A DNA stretch of 32,045 bases from SMAG-U1939 sp035763125 (GCA_035763125.1 DASUBU010000231.1:1-32045), one strand, 5' to 3'. Shown: positions 23,319 to 31,288, numbered from the stretch's first letter. The notes: generated by a model from the sequence alone, not told the origin. A program made the numbers and translations.

Positions 23319-25385
23319 TCACGCGCTCGGCCCGCGTCCCGCTGTGCGCCCACTCGCGGTGCCGCCTCGGCGGCGCTCATGCTTGTGTCCGCTGGCGTTC
23401 GTCCCGCTGTGCGCGCCGTTCCCGTTTTCGGCCCCGTTGTCGGCGCCAGGGCGCCGTCTGAGGCTCTGCCGGCCTCGGGCCGCCTGTGCGTCGCCTGCGC
23501 TCTGCCGCCGGCCCTGGTCCTTCGCGCCACGTCCGTCGCGGGTGGGAACATCCGCGGTGGGCCGCGGGCGTGAGACGTTTTGCGCCAGGCGCGCCATAGC
23601 GCCCACTACCGCCGAGCGCGCCGGCCGGGCATGCACAGCCGCCGGATGCTTCGTGCTGGCTCCGTCGCCACGATGCCGAAGAGCCGGCAGCAGCACAGTG
23701 AAGACGCTGCCTTTGCCTGGCACGCTCTCGACGACAATCTCGCCATTGTGCACCGAGATGATCCAATGGGCAATTGCCAGCCCGAGACCGCTGCCGTGCT
23801 GGTCGCGCTCGCGTGCCTCATCGCCACGGAAGAATCGCTCGAAGATGTGCGGGAGCAGCTCTGGGGCGATGCCGATGCCAGTATCGGACATGCTAAGTGC
23901 TACGCGGTTGCCTTGCGCTCTGGCCGAGAGGCGAATCTGGCCCCCGCTTGGCGTGTACTTGATGGCGTTATCTAGCAGGATGAGCATGACCTGGCGGAGT
24001 TGGCGCGGATCGGCCATGGCGGCCACCGGCTCCAGGGTCTCCACCTTCAATTGCAGTTGGGCTGCGCGATGCCGCGCCTGAAGCTGCGCCCGTCCGTAAC
24101 GGAAGATCTCCATGACGAGCTGATCGAGCTCGACCGGCTCGCGCCGGCCGCGCATCTGGTCATCCACCAATGCGGCGTGCCGCCCGGATGCACCGGCCGC
24201 GTCTACCCGCGCCAGCAGCAGCAGGTCGTTGACCAGCGCGGCCATGCGCTCGGCTTCGGTGTAGGCGTCCTCGATCGCCGCCTCGCGCTCGGCCTCCGGC
24301 AGATCGCGCGCGCGCCGCAGCAGCTCCAGGCTGCCCTTGATGGTGGTAAGTGGTGCGCGCAGCTCGTGCGAGGCGTCGGCCACGAAGCGTTGCTGGGCGT
24401 TCGACACACGCTCCAGCGCCGCGAGCATCTGGTCGAAGGTCTCGGCCAGCGCACCCACCTCGTCGCGTGGGCCGCGATAATCCACTCGCCGGCCCAGCCC
24501 GCTGGTATGCGCATTCATGGCGATTGCTTTGGCCGTCTTGGTGACGGCCGCGATCGGCTGCAATCCGCTCCCGGCGATCAGCCAGCCGCCGAGTGAGGTG
24601 AAGATTACCGCGACCACCACGCCGAAGATCAGGATCTGGCGCAGTGTCGCCAGTGTACGCCCCATGTCATCCACAGGTTTGGCGACCACTACCGCCCCGA
24701 CCACCACGCCAGCGGTCGTTCCGGCGCAGGTTGGCGCTGCCACGTGCGTTCCGGTCAGGCCGGCCGCGCTATCGGCGGGCAAGACGACTGGATAGACGTA
24801 GATGCGCAGCAGCGAGGCGCCCTGGGAGCGCGTGTACGCGCCGCAGGCTCCGGCGCGGAGTGCCGCCCCAGACACACCGCCGTCGAGTGGCAAACCGGTG
24901 TTGGTGATATTCGGCGCGTAGTAGGCGACCTTGCCGCTGCGGTTGAGCACCTCGAAGGTCAGGTCGAAACGCCCGAGCAGGTCGCGCGCATCTTTGCTCA
25001 AGAGGAGCTGCTGCTGGATCTTCTTGCTCTGCGTGGGATCGGGCGTCGGCACCGCCGTGGGCGCCTGGGTGGGCGTGGCGCCGCTGGCCGGCGTGACGGT
25101 CGCGGTCGGACTGACCGTGACGGTCGGGCTGGCGGCGGGCGAGGCCGTCGGCGTGAGCGAGGTGGCGGCAAGCTCCGTCTGCAGCGTGCGCGCGACGAGC
25201 TGCGCATCGCCCAGCAGGCTCGCGTCCACGCTCGTCTCGAGCTGATACTGCGCCACCGCCAGCACGACCAGGCTGAAGAGCGTCAGCGTGACCGTCAGCA
25301 GCGCGCCATACCACACCGCCAGCCGCAGCCGGATCGAGATCGAATTGAGCAGCCGCTGCCGCAGGCCTGTCTGTCGTCTGCGCAT
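23319..25385 (-). CDS. Two-component sensor histidine kinase with Thr/Pro-rich sensor insert and basic C-terminal tail
   Basis: 688 aa. TM1 ~25-46; the extracytoplasmic region 47-250 includes a Thr/Pro/Ser segment (76-118); TM2 ~251-271; HAMP ~272-325; dimerisation box with phospho-acceptor H340 (SHELRAPL). The ATP-binding domain shows N-box LLDNAIKYTP (471-480), G1 DTGIGI (501-506), F-box IFERFFR and G2 GSGLGLAIA (531-539). A normal kinase would end near 570, but ~115 more residues follow, rich in Arg, Gly, Ala and Asn with no recognisable domain. The partner regulator is 50 bp upstream in the same operon. The stimulus is unknown; the extra tail may bind nucleic acid or a partner, which is speculation. 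Confidence 0.9.
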   Translation of the reverse strand: MRRRQTGLRQRLLNSISIRLRLAVWYGALLTVTLTLFSLVVLAVAQYQLETSVDASLLGDAQLVARTLQTELAATSLTPTASPAASPTVTVSPTATVTPASGATPTQAPTAVPTPDPTQSKKIQQQLLLSKDARDLLGRFDLTFEVLNRSGKVAYYAPNITNTGLPLDGGVSGAALRAGACGAYTRSQGASLLRIYVYPVVLPADSAAGLTGTHVAAPTCAGTTAGVVVGAVVVAKPVDDMGRTLATLRQILIFGVVVAVIFTSLGGWLIAGSGLQPIAAVTKTAKAIAMNAHTSGLGRRVDYRGPRDEVGALAETFDQMLAALERVSNAQQRFVADASHELRAPLTTIKGSLELLRRARDLPEAEREAAIEDAYTEAERMAALVNDLLLLARVDAAGASGRHAALVDDQMRGRREPVELDQLVMEIFRYGRAQLQARHRAAQLQLKVETLEPVAAMADPRQLRQVMLILLDNAIKYTPSGGQIRLSARAQGNRVALSMSDTGIGIAPELLPHIFERFFRGDEARERDQHGSGLGLAIAHWIISVHNGEIVVESVPGKGSVFTVLLPALRHRGDGASTKHPAAVHARPARSAVVGAMARLAQNVSRPRPTADVPTRDGRGAKDQGRRQSAGDAQAARGRQSLRRRPGADNGAENGNGAHSGTNASGHKHERRRGGTASGRTAGRGPSA

Positions 25386-25435
25386 CTACGCCGCTCTCTT
25401 CCTAACACTCACGTGCGCGTCGGCTCACCCCAGCG

Positions 25436-26125
25436 TCAGCCCTCTTGCTTCTCGCGCAGCACATAGCCCGCCCCGCGCACGGTGTGCAGCAGGCGTGGCT
25501 CGCCCTCGGTCTCCATCTTGTTGCGCAGGTAGCCGATGTAGACCTCCAGCACGTTGGACTCGCCCTCGAAGTCGTAGCCCCAGACGCGCTCCATGATGAT
25601 ATCGCGCGTGAGCACCTGGCGCGGGCGGCGCATGAACAGCGCCAGCAGCTCGTACTCGGTGGTCGAGAGGCTGAACTCGCGCGTACCCCGCCGCGCCATG
25701 CGCGTGCCGGTATCCAGCTCCAGATCGGCGTAGCGCAGCACCTCCGGCTGCTGATCGGGGTTGCGGCGGCGCAGCAGGGCTCGCACGCGCGCCAGCAGCT
25801 CGTCGAGCTCCATCGGCTTGACGAGGTAATCGTCGGCGCCGGTATCGAGCCCGGCCACGCGATCGGGCACCGCGTCTTTGGCTGTCAGCATCAGAATCGG
25901 CACGTTGTCGCCAGCCGCACGCAGCCGCTTGCAGACCTCCAGACCTGTGATGCCGGGCAGCATGATATCGAGCACGATCAGGTCGGGCGGTCGTTCGGCC
26001 ACTTTGCGCAGCGCTTCATCACCACGCCGCGCCACCTCGACAGTATAGCCCTCATACGCCAGCGTGCGCCGCAGGACCTCGGTGATGTGGCGGTCGTCGT
26101 CTACCACCAGAACGTGCGCTTTCAC
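25436..26125 (-). CDS. OmpR/MprA-type response regulator
   Basis: 229 aa. Receiver domain with acidic pocket D10/D11, phospho-acceptor D53 (LDIMLPG), T81 and K103; OmpR-type winged-helix DNA-binding domain ~127-225 with ILTRDI-like helix (QVLTRDIIMERVWGYDFEG) and the recognition segment NVLEVYIGYLRNKME, ending in RGAGYVL. The start is GTG at 26125 with GAGAGGGG 7 nt upstream. An in-frame extension to 26212 adds a compositionally biased leader and is rejected. It is paired with the kinase downstream. A leftward extended -10 and a palindrome lie upstream, shared with the divergent GT20 gene, which is a plausible regulon member. Confidence 0.92.
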   Translation of the reverse strand: MKAHVLVVDDDRHITEVLRRTLAYEGYTVEVARRGDEALRKVAERPPDLIVLDIMLPGITGLEVCKRLRAAGDNVPILMLTAKDAVPDRVAGLDTGADDYLVKPMELDELLARVRALLRRRNPDQQPEVLRYADLELDTGTRMARRGTREFSLSTTEYELLALFMRRPRQVLTRDIIMERVWGYDFEGESNVLEVYIGYLRNKMETEGEPRLLHTVRGAGYVLREKQEG

Positions 26126-26288
26126 CTCGTGCCCCTCTCCGCCTCGCTTCCTAACGTTGCTGTCCGCCCGGTCAGCGGGTGCGCCAGCGCGCGCCTGCGC
26201 GCCGCGGATCACCAGTCGGCACGAGACTTGCGCGCCATAGCTGCTAGCCTACGGAGCGGTGTTGGCGAGGTCTTACCTACATTTCAGG

Positions 26289-26297
26289 ATTCTATCA
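26289..26297 (-). promoter_or_regulatory. Extended -10 promoter candidate for the two-component operon
   Basis: On the minus strand, TG-n-TAGAAT (5 of 6 in the -10) lies about 165 bp before the regulator's start. On the plus strand TATCAT (26293-26298) overlaps it and could serve the divergent GT20 gene, but no good -35 was found for either. Confidence 0.35.
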
Positions 26298-26315
26298 TCT
26301 CCACATTAAGGGAGT

Positions 26316-26327
26316 GCGGTATACCGC
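26316..26327. promoter_or_regulatory. Palindrome GCGGTATACCGC in the divergent regulator/GT20 region
   Basis: Perfect 12-bp palindrome, extendable to 18 bp with one mismatched pair per side (AG-n-core-n-CT). It lies 57 bp before the GT20 start and beside the divergent -10 elements, a natural place for a dimeric regulator. Confidence 0.45.
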
Positions 26328-26383
26328 TCTATGGTAGCATCCTGTGCGCTGTGACCGGCGGCGGATGCCTAGGAGGAGATACC

Positions 26384-28099
26384 ATGAGCGTGTGCGAAGG
26401 CGCCTCGATGGCACCGGTCGCGCTGCCTGACTTGCAGCATAAGGAGCAGTTGGCGCCCGCGGGTGGCCGCCTGATCTTCGTGACGAATCGTGGGCCGATC
26501 GAGCATTCAACCGGCCCGGACGGTATTCTGCTGGCCACACGCGGCGCCGGTGGCGTTGTCAGCGGCTTACTCTGTGCCGCGGAAGGTCGGCCGGTTTCGT
26601 GGATCTCGTTGGCGATGACCGAGGCCGACCGCGCGGTGGCTATGTCTGGTGAAGCGGTGGCCGCTCCGGATGGGCTGGAGCAGCTCACCCCGCGGCTGGT
26701 CGCCGTGGATGCGGAGACCTATCGCCGCCATTACTACGGTTTCAGCAATCGCGCGCTGTGGTTCGCGCAGCACGGCATGCGCCCCGCCCGCGGCGCGGCG
26801 CGGCTCCGCGCGAACTGGGAGCAGGGTTATCTGCCCACGAATGAGGCCGTCGCACGGGCGGTGATCGCCGAGCTGGCACGCTGCGGCGCCGAGACGCCGA
26901 TCATCTTCCACGATTACCACCTTTACCTGGCGCCCGCGATGGTGCGGCGACACGCGCCCAGCGCGCACTTGCAGCACTTCATCCACACGCCCTGGCCGTC
27001 GGTCGGGGCGTGGTCGGCGCTGCCGGCCGATCTCGTCCGTGCCATCTATCTAGGCCTGGCCGGCAACGATGTGATTGGCATGCAGACTGAGCGCGACGTG
27101 CGCCACTTCTTGCAGGGCGCCGCACGTTATCTGCCTGAGGCGCGCATGGATTCGGCGGCTGGCGTGCTGCGCTGGCAGGGCCGACGCATCGTCGTGCGTG
27201 CCTTCCCCATCGCCGTGACGCCGGCGAGCGTCTTTGGCTCGGCCACTGAGTCGCGCGCCGTCGCGGAGGCCGCGGCGCTCAGCGCCCAGCTTCGGCGCAC
27301 CCCAGATCATCGCATCATCCTGCGGGTGGATCGCGTCGAGCCGACCAAGAACATTCTGCGCGGCTTTCACGCCTACGAGCGGCTGCTCGGCACACATCCT
27401 GAGCTGCGCGGCAATGTCACCTTCCTGGCGCTGCTGGTGCCGACGCGCGAGGGACTGGCCGAGTATCGCGCCTATGCGCGGCAAGTTCGCCGAGCGATCC
27501 GGCGCCTCAACGCGCGCTTCGGCAAGGGCGACTGGCAGCCGGTGGTGGCGCTCTTCGGCAACGACCACGCGCGGGCGCTGGCCTGCATGCGCGACTTCGA
27601 CGTGTTGCTGGTCAACCCGCTGATTGACGGCATGAATCTGGTCGCCAAGGAGGGCGGGCTGCTCAACCAGCGCGATGGCGTGCTGGTGCTCTCGGAGCGT
27701 GCCGGCGCCCATGCGCAGCTCGCCGATAGCGTGCTAGGCGTGGATCCACGCGACGTGGCGGCGACCGCCGAGGCGCTCTACGCGGCGCTGGCGATGCCGC
27801 CGGAGCGGCGCGCGGAGCTGGCGGCGCGCGTACGCGAGACGCTGCTGGCCGAAGACGCCGGTACCTGGCTGGAGCGGCAATTGACCGCCCTGCCAGACGA
27901 TCTGCCCGCCCCGTTGCCCGCGCCCCCGACTGTCCCGGCGGCGCCGTCGCTCGCCGCACGCCTCGCCGCCGCCGAGCGAGACTTCACCTGGCATACGCGC
28001 CCGCCCGCTGCCGCGCGCTCCCCATTCGCCGCGCCCGCCGCGTGGCAGCCCTGGCTGGACAGCCTGGCCGACGTTGGCGAGCAGTCGCTGCCATCGTAG
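26384..28099 (+). CDS. otsA: GT20 trehalose-6-phosphate synthase-like glycosyltransferase
   Basis: 571 aa. OtsA landmarks are all present: VTNRGP (33-38) with GAGGVVSGL (54-62), HDYHLYLAP (176-184), HTPWP (201-205), IGMQTERD (231-238), donor-phosphate R317 and K322 in RVDRVEPTKN, and PLIDGMNLVAKE (412-423; D415, E423). The family joins a nucleotide-sugar glucose to glucose-6-phosphate, making trehalose-6-phosphate. The acceptor may differ (glucosylglycerol-phosphate or another sugar phosphate). No OtsB phosphatase domain is fused or nearby. The last ~80 residues are Ala/Pro-rich. AGGAGGAG 5 nt before ATG 26384 is a near-ideal ribosome-binding site, overriding a long in-frame extension that is a shadow of the response regulator gene. 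Confidence 0.87.
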   Translation: MSVCEGASMAPVALPDLQHKEQLAPAGGRLIFVTNRGPIEHSTGPDGILLATRGAGGVVSGLLCAAEGRPVSWISLAMTEADRAVAMSGEAVAAPDGLEQLTPRLVAVDAETYRRHYYGFSNRALWFAQHGMRPARGAARLRANWEQGYLPTNEAVARAVIAELARCGAETPIIFHDYHLYLAPAMVRRHAPSAHLQHFIHTPWPSVGAWSALPADLVRAIYLGLAGNDVIGMQTERDVRHFLQGAARYLPEARMDSAAGVLRWQGRRIVVRAFPIAVTPASVFGSATESRAVAEAAALSAQLRRTPDHRIILRVDRVEPTKNILRGFHAYERLLGTHPELRGNVTFLALLVPTREGLAEYRAYARQVRRAIRRLNARFGKGDWQPVVALFGNDHARALACMRDFDVLLVNPLIDGMNLVAKEGGLLNQRDGVLVLSERAGAHAQLADSVLGVDPRDVAATAEALYAALAMPPERRAELAARVRETLLAEDAGTWLERQLTALPDDLPAPLPAPPTVPAAPSLAARLAAAERDFTWHTRPPAAARSPFAAPAAWQPWLDSLADVGEQSLPS

Positions 28100-28146
28100 T
28101 GGCAAGCGCAGCACATTTCCCAGAGGCGGCCACGTGCCAGCTTCCA

Positions 28147-29304
28147 TTACACGCGCATTTCACCCGCAAGCCAAAGCTTGCGCCGCGCGGGATCCACCAG
28201 CCCCGGAATCTGGCTGCCTTCGAGGGCGTTGATCGCCTCGTGATACCACTTCACCGCCCGATGCGCGTTACGCCGGGTGGCAGCCATCTCGTCGCCAATC
28301 GCCATGAAGACTTGGGACCTCAGGGCGATATCGTGTAGGCGCTGGGCGGCGTTGGCAATGCTCTCTAGCATCTGGACGCGCTGGCGAGACGTGAGACGCC
28401 TGCGGAGCCGATTGAGCCGCAACTGGACGAGTTGGCTGCTGAGGAGGCCGTTTTCATCCTGAGCGTGGTTCGCCCACTCGCAGGCAAGGTCAATGCGCTT
28501 TTGTGCCTCATCGAGCAAGATGCGTCGTTCGGCGAGAACAGTCGTTTCGGCGAGATCGAGCGCGATATCGGCGGCTAGCCACGTAATACGAATGGCAGAG
28601 CTGGCAGCGCTGGCGGAGTGCATGTCCCTATACATGCGCGCGGCGCTCGCGGCGGCCTGCCAGGCGTCGAACAACTGGCCCTTGGCGCGATGGATCAGGC
28701 ATTGTCCCCAATCCAGATCGGCGGTCGTGATCTGGGAGTGAGGCACCAAAGGAAGCAATCCACGCCCGCGTTCGATAAACTCCTGTGCAAGCTCGTAGCG
28801 CCCCAGAAAGGGCAGGAAGCATCCAAGAAGAGCGAGTAGATCAAGCTGAAAGGGAGCAGTCAACTCGTCCATAACACCGAAGTGTTGCTGGTAGTACATG
28901 ACGGCGTCCACGAGGTCGTTGGCCGCGTCGTCAAAGTCGTTCACAGCGCGATGGGCCATGCCTCGGCACAAGAAAATGAGGGCCATGTCAAGCCCATCGT
29001 CTTCGGCGATTGCCAACGTCAATGCGCGAGTATAGTAGCTGATAGCCGCTTCAAACTCGCCAAGGCCAAACGATGCCTTGCCGAGGATGAAGGAAACGCG
29101 CAAACGCTGCTGTTGGCAGATAGCCACGTCGAGCCAGGGAGCCAGGAGATCGCAGGTGCGTCGGAAGTCGTCGTCGGCCGCATGGGGATTCGTGACTGCT
29201 GCGTGGCACTCCAAGAGGATTGCATCCAGGCGCTCGGCATGCCGGCCGAACTCATCGCTGTGCAGGGGATCGGGCGTCTCAATAGGAAAGAGGAAGGCGC
29301 GCAT
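28147..29304 (-). CDS. TPR-repeat protein, function unknown
   Basis: 385 aa, almost entirely helical. Tetratricopeptide-like units are visible, for example FILGKASFGLGEFEAAISYY followed by a second helix pair (LIFLCRGMAHRAVNDFDDAA) and further repeats to the C-terminus (MAIGDEMAATRRNAHRAVKW). No DNA-binding, enzymatic or membrane domain is seen. It resembles TPR parts of Chloroflexota/actinobacterial regulators without their HTH. The start at 29304 has GGGAG 6 nt upstream; longer in-frame starts at 29334 and 29439 lack one. The DNA is somewhat less G/C-biased than its neighbours, which could hint at separate origin. It is convergent with the GT20 gene (47-bp gap). Confidence 0.75.
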   Translation of the reverse strand: MRAFLFPIETPDPLHSDEFGRHAERLDAILLECHAAVTNPHAADDDFRRTCDLLAPWLDVAICQQQRLRVSFILGKASFGLGEFEAAISYYTRALTLAIAEDDGLDMALIFLCRGMAHRAVNDFDDAANDLVDAVMYYQQHFGVMDELTAPFQLDLLALLGCFLPFLGRYELAQEFIERGRGLLPLVPHSQITTADLDWGQCLIHRAKGQLFDAWQAAASAARMYRDMHSASAASSAIRITWLAADIALDLAETTVLAERRILLDEAQKRIDLACEWANHAQDENGLLSSQLVQLRLNRLRRRLTSRQRVQMLESIANAAQRLHDIALRSQVFMAIGDEMAATRRNAHRAVKWYHEAINALEGSQIPGLVDPARRKLWLAGEMRV

Positions 29305-29356
29305 GCGGTGCTCCCACCTTACTATGTGAGCCATGCACCATACTTCGATAGGGGCA

Positions 29357-29365
29357 AGTATATCA
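29357..29365 (-). promoter_or_regulatory. Extended -10 promoter candidate for the TPR gene
   Basis: On the minus strand, TG-n-TATACT lies about 55 bp upstream of the TPR start at 29304. A -35 was not recognised. Confidence 0.45.
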
Positions 29366-29427
29366 TCGGCAACAAGGCTGGCCATGGGTGCAGGGAGATG
29401 CAGAGGAGTGAATGGGGTGGCGAAATG

Positions 29428-29459
29428 CTCGCCGACCACTCCATGGAGTGGTCGGCGAG
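29428..29459. repeat. Perfect 32-bp palindrome
   Basis: The 16-bp arm CTCGCCGACCACTCCA is followed at once by its exact reverse complement, with no spacer. It begins 26 bp after the stop of the small exported-peptide gene and about 60 bp upstream of the TPR promoter candidate. As RNA from either strand it would form a strong hairpin; no real U-tract follows. It may be a terminator for the small gene, a cruciform, or a dimeric protein site. Confidence 0.75.
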
Positions 29460-29484
29460 TCGCTGCGAGATTGTGATGGGCAGA

Positions 29485-29730
29485 CTAAATCCTGCTAGGT
29501 AGGCAGGGCGCGGGAGCGGCGCTACAGCTCGGCTTGGGGCTGACGTACATCGCCGTTGCCGGCTGGGCGGAGAACGCGCCGCCGGTGGGGGCCGCGTGTG
29601 CGGCCAGCGGCGCCAACTGGCTGGCGATCAGGGCGAGCGCCAGCGCTGCGAGGAGGGCCAGCCGCCAGAGCATGGCTGGCATCAGGGTGACGATGCTCGG
29701 ATGTTGCAGGGCATGGTACACTGCACGCAC
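29485..29730 (-). CDS. Small exported peptide, function unknown
   Basis: 81 aa. A basic leader is followed by a strong hydrophobic core (LWRLALLAALALALIASQLA, 21-40) and an AHA-AP signal-peptidase site near residue 47. The mature part would be about 34 residues with two cysteines (C69, C76) and several prolines. The start is GTG at 29730, with AAGGAG 9 nt upstream. The frame continues to 30273, but that part is low-quality Arg/Pro/Gln sequence and was excluded. No family was recognised. It lies alone between two divergent non-coding stretches, ending 26 bp before the 32-bp palindrome. Confidence 0.55.
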   Translation of the reverse strand: MRAVYHALQHPSIVTLMPAMLWRLALLAALALALIASQLAPLAAHAAPTGGAFSAQPATAMYVSPKPSCSAAPAPCLPSRI

Positions 29731-29954
29731 GAGAGTGGTCTCCTTCGTGTGTCGGTTGACAGGTGACGTGCGAGGGCGTCGGGCGCCGTTAGCGGTGCCT
29801 GGGGCAGCGAGACACTCCCATAGAAAGCCTTGGTCGTTCGCTTGATACCCGGCGGCCGGAGGCTTTCGCCTTGCTTGGGAGCATGCGACCCTACAGGCGA
29901 AAGGTGATCGCGTGTTTCTTGCGGCTGGCGGCGGTGACGAATGTGCTGTGGATT

Positions 29955-30045
29955 GGGCGCTCATCGCCCCGGCCAGGCCGCGACTCGTTTGGCGCACCTC
30001 CTTCTGAGGTGTAGGGAAATCCAGGCGAGTGCCAAGACACTCGCC
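29955..30045. repeat. Run of three perfect hairpins, possible structured RNA
   Basis: Stem 1: GGGCG/CGCCC, 5-nt loop (29955-29969). Stem 2: CACCTC/GAGGTG, loop CTTCT (29995-30011). Stem 3: GGCGAGTG/CACTCGCC, loop CCAAGA (30024-30045). I could not match it to RNase P RNA, tmRNA, 6S RNA or a known riboswitch. Strand is undetermined. Confidence 0.35.
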
Positions 30046-30230
30046 GGAGGGTGGCTGCTGGGTGATGTGAGTAGCGTGCCGGTCGCGCGTGTCCTCTTCG
30101 CGCGGCTGGCGGTGCTGGAGAGCCTGGGCAGTTGTGCCCGCGTTCTCCGCGTCTTGTGCTGCTACATTGATATTGACGTGGCGAAGAATGTGAATCTCTG
30201 GGGCAGGGTGAGCGAGGCGCCGCGCCTCCA

Positions 30231-30260
30231 TTGACACGCCCTGCCGCGTGCGACTAGACT
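30231..30260 (+). promoter_or_regulatory. Promoter candidate for the GNAT gene
   Basis: Consensus -35 TTGACA (30231-30236), 18-bp spacer and -10 TAGACT (30255-30260), about 108 bp before the GNAT start. Confidence 0.5.
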
Positions 30261-30367
30261 GCCCGCACTGCAACGACAGCGCCCGCGCGTTCGCGCGGCG
30301 GCACGCCGTCCACGGCAGATCACGTCAGGTGACGACAGCCAGAACCCGAACGGAGCAGGATGCGCTC

Positions 30368-31288
30368 ATGGATGACCTGCGCACGCTCACGGCCGCCGAC
30401 CTCACGGCTGCGGATGCCTCGGCGGTCCGCCGGATCTTCGAAACCTCCGAATATACGCACTATCGCGTCACCCCCGACGAGCTGCCAGGGCTGATCGAGC
30501 GGCTGCCGGCGGCGGGTGTCTCCAGCGCGCCGGACGGTCGGCTCGCGCGTGTCACGCAGGGCACGCTGCGCGCGTTTCTGCTGGTCAACTGGCTGGTGGC
30601 GCCCAGCGCATGGATTGGCGGCTTCGGCGTGACGTGGAGCGAGGGCGGCCGCTTCGAGCGCTACCTCGAGCTGCTGCTGCCCCACATCGCGCGGGCCTGC
30701 GCGGCGCGCGGCGCGCGTACGCTCTACTACTCCGGCGGCGACCTACAGGGTGACTGGCTGCGCGATCCATTGCGTCGCCTGGGCTTCGCATTGCACTCGC
30801 GCCTGCGCTCGTACGACAAAGTGGATTTCTCGGTGCCGTCAGAGGGCAACACCGCCTTGCGTGTGCGCCCCTTCCGGCCTGATGATGCCGCGGCCGTCGT
30901 CGAGATCGAGCGGCACGGCTTCGAGCAGCTCTGGCGGCACGATGCCGCCAGCTTCCTGGAGGTTGCCGCAACGCACCCCTACTTCGTCGTCGCCGAGGAC
31001 GAGCAGGGCATCGTCGGCTACCAGTTCAACGCGCTCGACGCGACCACTGGCTATCTGATACGGATCGCCGTGCATCCGCGGGTGGTTGGCATGGGCGTCG
31101 GCACGCGGCTGATGGCCGAGGCGACGCGCTACTTCCAGCGCCATCACGTCTGGCGCATCGCGCTCAACACGCAGGAAGACAACGCCCGCGCGCAGGCGCT
31201 CTACCAGCGCTTCGGCTTCGAGCTTGTGCCGCCCCACGGCTTCGTGATGGCCGCCGACGTTGCCTCGCTGGCCGCTCGCGGGAGATAG
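30368..31288 (+). CDS. Tandem GNAT-family N-acetyltransferase
   Basis: 306 aa. The C-terminal half (about 163-300) is a clear GNAT domain: acetyl-CoA loop RVVGMGVGTRLM (238-249, R-x2-G-x-G form), preceded by YLIRIAVHP and followed by LNTQEDNARAQALYQRFGFE, the RimI-like end. The N-terminal half (about 8-155) has a similar length and ends in LRRLGFALHSRLRSYDKVDF, which looks like the end of a second, degenerate GNAT fold without a good acetyl-CoA loop. The substrate (amine, peptide N-terminus or small molecule) is unknown. ATG 30368 has AGGA 8 nt upstream; a frame extension to 30248 crosses the promoter candidate and is excluded. Confidence 0.83.
   Translation: MDDLRTLTAADLTAADASAVRRIFETSEYTHYRVTPDELPGLIERLPAAGVSSAPDGRLARVTQGTLRAFLLVNWLVAPSAWIGGFGVTWSEGGRFERYLELLLPHIARACAARGARTLYYSGGDLQGDWLRDPLRRLGFALHSRLRSYDKVDFSVPSEGNTALRVRPFRPDDAAAVVEIERHGFEQLWRHDAASFLEVAATHPYFVVAEDEQGIVGYQFNALDATTGYLIRIAVHPRVVGMGVGTRLMAEATRYFQRHHVWRIALNTQEDNARAQALYQRFGFELVPPHGFVMAADVASLAARGR

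Larger units (their letters stand above)
29731..30367. other. Non-coding region with clustered hairpins and GNAT promoter
   Basis: 637 bp without a credible gene. The left part is the leader of the small exported-peptide gene. The middle holds three successive perfect hairpins (29955-30045). The right part holds the promoter candidate for the GNAT gene (30231-30260). An untranslated structured RNA is possible. Confidence 0.45.

Noticed and set aside
21968..23551. Long leftward frame (527 codons) across the Cache-sensor and kinase 3' ends
   Set aside because: It is antisense to clear membrane and coiled-coil coding sequence and shows no domain.
25445..26383. N-terminal extension of the GT20 gene
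   Set aside because: It is the antisense shadow of the response regulator; an excellent Shine-Dalgarno marks 26384.
29900..30240. RNase P RNA, tmRNA or a known riboswitch in the hairpin region
   Set aside because: The conserved core sequences of these RNAs were not found.
29731..30273. Upstream extension of the small exported-peptide gene
   Set aside because: The translation is Arg/Pro/Gln-rich with no domain and places the signal peptide internally; a GTG with AAGGAG fits better.
30368..31288. Mycothiol synthase MshD, suggested by inositol genes and the tandem GNAT form
   Set aside because: The C-terminal motifs are RimI-like and do not follow MshD as I remember it; no other mycothiol gene is visible.
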